DNA from: Clostridiales bacterium
GTDB lineage: Bacteria; Bacillota; Clostridia; Lutisporales; Lutisporaceae
Direction of reading: 5' to 3'
Assembly (NCBI GenBank): GCA_012521375.1
Contig: JAAYMO010000131.1
Coordinates: 1 to 37,226, forward strand
DNA length: 37,226 nucleotides
Made by a program: the position numbers and the translations under genes. Below are positions 32,355 to 37,226 of this stretch, one piece after another. How positions within the stretch are numbered: position 1 is the stretch's first letter; every line of letters starts with the position of its first letter. Under the pieces are notes generated by a model that worked only from the letters and a program-made list of their open reading frames with translations, was not told the origin of the DNA and searched no databases.

Positions 32355-33653
32355 TTATACATACATTTTCAATTTATAGGCCATGTCTTTGATTGACCCG
32401 GACACAATATTTTCCACTACTTGAGGTTCCTTCTGGCTGGAATTATCATCACCGTTATCATCAGCCATTCCTTCGTCCCCATCATCTTCATCCCTATTGT
32501 TATCAATTACATCAATATTGTCAGATTTTGAAGCAGGTTCTTCTGGCTCTGGACTAGGTTGCTCCGGCTCTTCTGGCTCTGATTCCCATGGGTCATCATC
32601 GGGTTCTTCAGGTTCTGGCTCTGTCGGCTCTGGAACAGTAGGCTCCGGTTCTGTCGGTTCTGGACTCGTGGGCTCAGAATCACCAGGTTCCGGTTCTGTT
32701 GGAGTCGGCTCCGTAGGTGTTGGTTCTGCCGGTGTCGGTTGAACCGGTGATGCTGAACCTCCTGATGGTGGACTGGGGCATCTATGATTTCTTAGTCTCT
32801 CCACTTCTTCATATAAAGAGTTATAAGATTGGGTTAGTCCATCCTTTTCTTTTTGTATCGTTTCAATCTCTTCTTGGAGTTTTTCTATTTCAGTGGATAA
32901 AGCTTCATTGTTCTTTAAAAGTTCTTCCTTTTCCAGAAGCAGGTTCTCTTTTTCAAGAAGCAAAGAATCATACGTTTTCTGAAGCTCATTATGCTGTTCT
33001 TCTAATATTTCAAAATTCCTGATAAAAGCAGCCATATCTTCATAAGTGTTGATATTATACTTGCTCAATATATCAATTAGCATGATGTCGTCGCTGTCTA
33101 TACCCATTAAAGCTACACTATTTCCGCCATAGGGCCATTGATTTTCTCTGATAGCAAGAATATCATTGCCTTCCACCTTTGGAATTTCTATCTCCAAATC
33201 GTTTATATAATCATTAAAGGCCCTTACTTTTATAGTACCTGTATAAGTATTATCTCTGATTTCAAATAAGCTTATATCCCTTATGGGCATGACAAGCTCC
33301 TCACCTTTTTCATCGGGATATATTACCATGGGATTTATGCCGCCTACTAAATCACTTATGCTGCCTATGACTTCAAAATATACTACAATAGGTTTCCCGT
33401 CATCTCTGGCATTAATTATATAAATATTTGTAGCACCGGTTTGAATCCATTTCCTTATATCAAAGTCTTCTGCATTGATTTTAATGATACTCTCTGATTT
33501 TAGTGTGCTTATTGACGCATTTACCTTACCGCTTGCACTGAAATATGACTTGGTAGATATAAGATTGTCTGGCAGCAATGCTACAAAGGAGGATGTTACA
33601 GTATATACTAAAGCAATTCCCAATATATTAACAGCTTTTTTACTAACCTTCAT
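32355..33653 (-). CDS. Exported protein with coiled coil and Pro/Glu/Thr-rich repeat tail
   Basis: The ATG at 33653 with GGGAGG upstream is better than the track start at 33680; the product then has 432 residues and opens with a signal peptide-like MKVSKKAVNILGIALVYTVTSSFVALL. A beta-rich domain (to about residue 200) is followed by a coiled coil (about residues 220-290, ENLLLEKEELLKNNEALS). A tail of PTPAEPTPTEP/EPTEPEP repeats, about 80 residues, leads into an acidic Asp-rich stretch. The tail suggests a cell-wall spanner or stalk. I recognise no family for the first domain. It is the last gene of the TasA-like/SLH operon. Confidence 0.7.
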   Translation of the reverse strand: MKVSKKAVNILGIALVYTVTSSFVALLPDNLISTKSYFSASGKVNASISTLKSESIIKINAEDFDIRKWIQTGATNIYIINARDDGKPIVVYFEVIGSISDLVGGINPMVIYPDEKGEELVMPIRDISLFEIRDNTYTGTIKVRAFNDYINDLEIEIPKVEGNDILAIRENQWPYGGNSVALMGIDSDDIMLIDILSKYNINTYEDMAAFIRNFEILEEQHNELQKTYDSLLLEKENLLLEKEELLKNNEALSTEIEKLQEEIETIQKEKDGLTQSYNSLYEEVERLRNHRCPSPPSGGSASPVQPTPAEPTPTEPTPTEPEPGDSEPTSPEPTEPEPTVPEPTEPEPEEPDDDPWESEPEEPEQPSPEPEEPASKSDNIDVIDNNRDEDDGDEGMADDNGDDNSSQKEPQVVENIVSGSIKDMAYKLKMYV

Positions 33654-33672
33654 ATAATCTCGCCTCCCTTCA

Positions 33673-34869
33673 TTACTCATTATTCAGGTATCTTACAATA
33701 ATCGATACAAATTCTGCTCTTGTTATTCTGCCTAGAGGTTTAAAACTACCGTCAGGATAGCCATTGATTATCTTTTCTTTATAGGCTTTGGCCAGATAAC
33801 CTTTGCTCCAGATCGGAAAAGTCTTCTCATCTGTGAATATTCCTTCCAGAATTTTTGGGTCTTCTTCTTCGTCCTCATAAAAAGCTCTTACTATCATAGC
33901 AACAGCCTCATCTTTGGCAATCTCCCTATATGGCTTGAATCTCTTATCCGGATATCCCTTTACTATGCCATGTTTGGTAGCTGTGTATATATAGGGTTTT
34001 GACCAGTTTGGGAAAAATAATCTGTCTTTATAATCTGTCTTGCCGTTTTCCAGCTTCAATTGCTTTACATTAACGATAATTTTTGTAGCTTCGGCTCTTG
34101 TGATATCCCTGTCCGGTCTGAAAGTTCCGTCTCCATATCCATTTACATATCCTAGCTCACAGCCAAGTATATGAATATAATCTTCAGCCCAATGACCATC
34201 TATATCGTTAAAAATATGAACATGCTTGGGCTTTTCAGGTTCCTTAGCCGCTGATGCAGTTCTGTCACGGTCATCATCTCTATCTCTTGGAGGCTTAACT
34301 GGAGGGTTCACATCCGTATCTCCGGCTAATACTGCTACAATATCGGTTTTTACGGATACTCCCTGTGCTGCATTACCTGCACCACCTAGCATGCTTACAG
34401 TAAAACTTATATCCACAGACTGGTTATTTTTTATTTTAGTACTGCCAAGTCCAAGCTCCAAAGGTTTCTCAAGCCACTCATTGAGAATCACTTTTTTACT
34501 GTAAGGTATCAGTCCAGCAAACTTCACTTTTATGTCAAACTCCACATTATCTGTAAAAGCTTTATAGGCTTCATTATCCTTATCCGTAATAACATTGCCT
34601 TCTTTGTCCCTTACTTCTGCTCCTGATAGAGCAAGGCTTCTCACCGTAACTGTCTGACCTGCTTGGTTGTTTATCCTAATAACACCATTTTGGGATACTC
34701 CTGGAGCCAATAACATGCTGTTATTGAATAAAGCTCCTGATCTGCCACCGCTTGAGGTCAGGTTTATGTTTATCACATTTCCTCCATCTCCCAAAACTGT
34801 GCTAAGTCCCAATGAACAAAATATAAGAATAAACATTAACGAAAATAAATAGGATTTTTTATTTAACAA
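33673..34869 (-). CDS. S-layer homology (SLH) domain protein, probable surface anchor
   Basis: The 398-residue product has a signal peptide (YLFSLMFILIFCSLGLSTVLG), a beta-sandwich-like N-terminal domain similar in layout to TasA partners (GVIRINNQAGQTVTVRSL), and an Asp/Arg-rich linker. Three SLH domains follow: FNDIDGHWAEDYIHILGC..GYVNGYGDGTFRPDRDITRAEA, then FPNWSKPYIYTA..GIVKGYPDKRFKPYREIAKDEA, then FPIWSKGYLAKA..IINGYPDGSFKPLGRITRAEF. SLH domains bind secondary cell-wall polymer. The start is a TTG with AAGGTGA upstream. It lies between the TasA-like genes and the proline-rich protein and probably fixes the filament to the wall. Confidence 0.9.
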   Translation of the reverse strand: MLNKKSYLFSLMFILIFCSLGLSTVLGDGGNVININLTSSGGRSGALFNNSMLLAPGVSQNGVIRINNQAGQTVTVRSLALSGAEVRDKEGNVITDKDNEAYKAFTDNVEFDIKVKFAGLIPYSKKVILNEWLEKPLELGLGSTKIKNNQSVDISFTVSMLGGAGNAAQGVSVKTDIVAVLAGDTDVNPPVKPPRDRDDDRDRTASAAKEPEKPKHVHIFNDIDGHWAEDYIHILGCELGYVNGYGDGTFRPDRDITRAEATKIIVNVKQLKLENGKTDYKDRLFFPNWSKPYIYTATKHGIVKGYPDKRFKPYREIAKDEAVAMIVRAFYEDEEEDPKILEGIFTDEKTFPIWSKGYLAKAYKEKIINGYPDGSFKPLGRITRAEFVSIIVRYLNNE

Positions 34870-34888
34870 AATTCATCACCTTCTCTCG

Positions 34889-35953
34889 CTAAGATTGAGG
34901 TGGTTTGTATATTTCGCCATCGATGAATATTATATTGTTTCGCCCTACAATCTCTATGTGTCCTGGATTGGCCTTCCCCTCAAATTCTCCGTTTAGATAG
35001 GTATTCACTTGATTAAAGTCTCCATCAATATATAGAGGCTTTTTAGGCTTTGGCCCTTGACTATTGGTTTCAATAGAATATGTTTTGTTATCCATGTAAT
35101 ATCCAAGGGCTATACTTCTCATGATAATTCCACTGCAATCATTAAAACTTAAGAAATACTGATTTGGATTGCCCTTTTTATTATTATTCTTCTCCTCTGT
35201 ATATCGAAATTCGGGTATATTTTCCTCTCCAACACCTACTATTGATACATTCTCTTTATTGTTTAAGGTCAATCTGTCGCATTGATATTCATTTGCTCCA
35301 ACTATAAGCACATCCGCATCCCAAATATTATTCAATGCTTCCTGTACGCTTTGGTAATTTTCTAATAATTTATAGCGTTCCGATAGCTCATCAAGTGGAG
35401 TGTCTATTTGAGCAGCTAATATTTCAAAATCTAATATGCTATCTTCTGCCTTGCTGTGTTCTTCCCCTATCTGCAACTGATCTAACTCTGCTCTGAATAC
35501 CATGATTATTTCATCCCCAGCTTCAACTATAATAGGATAAAATATTACGTGATCATCTAATATGGTATTCACATAGTTATAGAATACAGGTATGTCTGAA
35601 GTACTTATCTCATTTCCTTCATCCTTAGTGAAATAGATATGAAAGTTTAAGCTGTCACCTATGTCACTTAAACTTCCAAGACTGTTAAATCTTATGCCAT
35701 ATAACTTGCAGTCTAATGTACCTTTATTCCTTATCTTTATCCTTTGTGCAATTACCCTATCCGGAGCAAGCCCTCCAAGATCAATTTGTCCTGAACCATC
35801 TTCCCCTTCTCCGATACCTATATCCATAGTGCCCACTGTAAAGGCATTGTCTCCGCTTGCGGCACTACTTATGAACCAGGACACCGAGTTGCTGCCAAAT
35901 GTGTACATCATAATGCTTAGTATTAATATTATATAGATAAATCTTCTCTTCAT
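34889..35953 (-). CDS. TasA/CalY-like surface protein with an extra C-terminal domain
   Basis: The 354-residue product begins with a signal peptide (FIYIILILSIMMYTFGSNSVSWF) followed by AFTVGTMDIGIGEG. The cluster WF..G-N-AFTVGT-DI is the CalY/TasA (camelysin) N-terminal signature, recognised by SipW-type signal peptidases. A beta-sandwich extends to about residue 190. The rest (RYKLLENYQSVQEALNNIWDADVLIVGANEYQ onward) has repeated short beta-like segments (VSIVGVG, HIEIVGRNNIIFIDGEIY) such as those of beta-helix proteins, and it is not usual for TasA. It would be exported as a fibre or matrix component. No sipW is in the window. Confidence 0.75.
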   Translation of the reverse strand: MKRRFIYIILILSIMMYTFGSNSVSWFISSAASGDNAFTVGTMDIGIGEGEDGSGQIDLGGLAPDRVIAQRIKIRNKGTLDCKLYGIRFNSLGSLSDIGDSLNFHIYFTKDEGNEISTSDIPVFYNYVNTILDDHVIFYPIIVEAGDEIIMVFRAELDQLQIGEEHSKAEDSILDFEILAAQIDTPLDELSERYKLLENYQSVQEALNNIWDADVLIVGANEYQCDRLTLNNKENVSIVGVGEENIPEFRYTEEKNNNKKGNPNQYFLSFNDCSGIIMRSIALGYYMDNKTYSIETNSQGPKPKKPLYIDGDFNQVNTYLNGEFEGKANPGHIEIVGRNNIIFIDGEIYKPPQS

Positions 35954-36004
35954 GAAAACACCTCTCTTTTATCTACCTCCTTGGGCTAAACGCTTAAAGG
36001 TATT

Positions 36005-36037
36005 TATCCGCAGCCGGCATAATGCTGGCTGCGGATA
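36005..36037 (-). terminator. Strong hairpin between the two TasA-like genes
   Basis: TATCCGCAGCC with GGCTGCGGATA extends inward to GCA with TGC around a 3-base loop, with one mismatch. The T-run on the minus strand is poor, so it may lower downstream expression or protect the 5' transcript rather than stop transcription fully. Confidence 0.6.
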
Positions 36038-36047
36038 GGGAGCACTA

Positions 36048-37136
36048 TTACTGATTAATTGAATACGGTAGCCAACCCGTATCAATTACTGAATCATCAC
36101 CATTTGTATATCTTGCTCTAACATTTATTAATTTCCAATCAGATCCTAAAGCATTTTTTCTCACATATATATATTTGCTGTTAGAACCTAGAACCTCTTT
36201 ATAATCTACATCTTTTTTGCTCAAACCTTCTAATTCTGTTAGCTTGTCAAACACTAACAGTACTCTTGTTACTTTCATTTCATTATTGTTATCTGATTCA
36301 TGACGCAGTTCTAATTCCATAGACTTAAATGTCTTTTTTGTTTCATTAAATTGGAATGTATATCCGTATCCTGTAAAACCTACATCAGGATCTAGAGAAT
36401 TATAAACGTCATAGTGGTATTCTTCTCTTGCCCTTAAAGTAAAGTTCTGTCCACTATACAATTCAACATATTCTGTCGGATTTTCTTCTCCCGGCAAAGG
36501 TTCTTCTACCTGCATAGCATGTATAGTGAAATCAGCCATTAATCCCATATTTTGGAATCTATTATCAGCATTTTTGTGAAGAGCTACAGCAAACTCTACC
36601 TTTCTGCTATCTCCAGGATTTATAAATATGAACGGATCGAAATACCCTCCATTATCATAAGCCATATTATATACTGAGCCTACATATAATATATCGTCAG
36701 GGTGTCCGGCCCCTTCCTTTGCTGTAACTACTACATAAAGTTTTCTTAAGAACTCATTGAATAGATTATTATCTACTACTTCTTCAGTTAGATTATGCTG
36801 TCTTATGTTTTCTACAGTTAGTCTATAAACTTTTGATGGTAATGTACCAACGTTTGTTAAATCAAAATGTCCTTTTTCCGGTGGATATGCAAAATGTATG
36901 GGATCTGATGGCTCTTCATCTTCATCTTCATCTGGATAATTGAAGGATGGCTGTAAATTCTGTATGATAAAGTTTTCAATTGTTCCTTCTCCACCACCTG
37001 CTACTATCTCTAATGTACCTGCTTGGAACTCAGCAACACTAGTTGCTTGACTTGTAAACCAGGCCATGGTACCTACTCCTATCATGCTGAATGTTATTGC
37101 TACAATCAGCATCAGGGCTATATATTTTTTCTTCAT
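36048..37136 (-). CDS. TasA/CalY-like surface protein (probable filament subunit)
   Basis: The 362-residue product starts MKKKYIALMLIVAITFSMIGVGTMAWFTSQATSVAEFQAGTLEI, a textbook SipW-type signal and TasA/CalY N-terminus. A DEDEDEE acidic loop lies near residue 75. A beta-rich body follows (DLTNVGTLPSKVYRLTVENIR, DPFIFINPGDSRKVEFAVALHKNADN), as in TasA. Past residue 220 there is a further domain of unknown kind. It would be secreted and may polymerise to fibres in a biofilm matrix or cell coat. AGGAGG six bases before the ATG fixes the start. It is the first complete gene of the operon; the next gene upstream is off the edge. Confidence 0.82.
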   Translation of the reverse strand: MKKKYIALMLIVAITFSMIGVGTMAWFTSQATSVAEFQAGTLEIVAGGGEGTIENFIIQNLQPSFNYPDEDEDEEPSDPIHFAYPPEKGHFDLTNVGTLPSKVYRLTVENIRQHNLTEEVVDNNLFNEFLRKLYVVVTAKEGAGHPDDILYVGSVYNMAYDNGGYFDPFIFINPGDSRKVEFAVALHKNADNRFQNMGLMADFTIHAMQVEEPLPGEENPTEYVELYSGQNFTLRAREEYHYDVYNSLDPDVGFTGYGYTFQFNETKKTFKSMELELRHESDNNNEMKVTRVLLVFDKLTELEGLSKKDVDYKEVLGSNSKYIYVRKNALGSDWKLINVRARYTNGDDSVIDTGWLPYSINQ

Positions 37137-37226
37137 ATCCTTTCCTCCTATTCTCTTAATACGTATTGTAAAGTTAAATGAAAGTTGAGGACCCGTCAGC
37201 CTTTCTGGTACAATAGTTTCACCACA

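Noticed and set aside
32497-32742. 81-aa plus-strand ORF rich in Gly and Ser
   Set aside because: It is the antisense of the proline-rich repeat tail; the minus-strand frame has a signal peptide, ribosome binding site and operon context.
37137-37226. Open frame continuing upstream of the first TasA-like ATG, and a second frame ending in VVKLLYQKG
   Set aside because: AGGAGG plus a clear signal peptide fix the start at 37136. The 90 bases to the edge are too few to tell whether an upstream gene (such as sipW) ends here.

Overview
The window looks like chromosome from a low-GC, strictly anaerobic, probably spore-forming Clostridia/Tissierellia-type Firmicute. The evidence is the AT-rich sequence, AGGAGG ribosome binding sites, a CIRCE-controlled groESL, a Rex redox repressor, an [FeFe]-hydrogenase, an ECF-type riboflavin transporter, B12 enzymology and S-layer (SLH) proteins. 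No species can be named from sequence alone. Nearly everything is on the minus strand; the plus-strand exceptions are a YtxH/DUF948-like pair and an ABC-F gene.

Region by region (read right to left for the minus strand). 37.2-32.3 kb: a four-gene cell-surface operon with two TasA/CalY-like proteins, a three-SLH-domain anchor protein and a coiled-coil/proline-rich exported protein. 32.2-31.0 kb: an amidohydrolase interrupted by one in-frame TAG codon. 30.9-26.7 kb: a long leader, then an ATP-grasp (D-Ala-D-Ala ligase-like) enzyme, an opine-dehydrogenase-family enzyme and a protein with a B12-binding domain and a mutase-like barrel, tightly coupled and of unknown pathway. 26.7-25.9 kb: an FMN riboswitch and ribU. 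25.8-20.7 kb: the t6A tRNA-modification genes tsaE, a tsaB-rimI fusion and tsaD, interleaved with an ECF sigma/anti-sigma/bactofilin-like operon. 20.2-17.6 kb: a radical SAM-PDZ protein and an NAD-type isocitrate dehydrogenase-like enzyme. 17.6-14.8 kb: divergent abc-F and rex. 14.4-12.0 kb: a P-loop/Asp23-like fusion, an 8-oxoguanine glycosylase and a DUF554 membrane protein. 11.6-7.9 kb: DUF134, DUF5320, a glutamate synthase-like FMN enzyme, a MerR regulator with a Cys-rich tail, and Mrp. 6.6-3.4 kb: a FecCD-type ABC importer with a ModE-like regulator. 3.1-1.2 kb: groES-groEL. 1.1-0 kb: a structured leader and the start of an [FeFe]-hydrogenase gene.

The most interesting reading is a tungsten/molybdenum theme at the left end. 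The hydrogenase leader has the conserved blocks of a molybdenum/tungsten-cofactor (Moco/Wco) riboswitch, apparently the short form lacking P3. It is followed by a terminator whose arm repeats the P1 strand exactly. The nearby FecCD-type transporter carries a ModE-like gene as its last cistron and has a ModE-type palindrome (CGTTAT-N12-ATAACG) at its promoter, so it is probably a molybdate/tungstate importer rather than an iron/siderophore importer.

Non-coding content is also notable. A dispersed, mosaic palindromic repeat family occupies three intergenic regions (about 7.6, 11.7-11.9 and 20.2-20.6 kb). The third copy carries a 160-bp nested palindrome with two hairpins that present TGGA loops. 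No tRNA, rRNA, CRISPR array or intact insertion sequence was seen.
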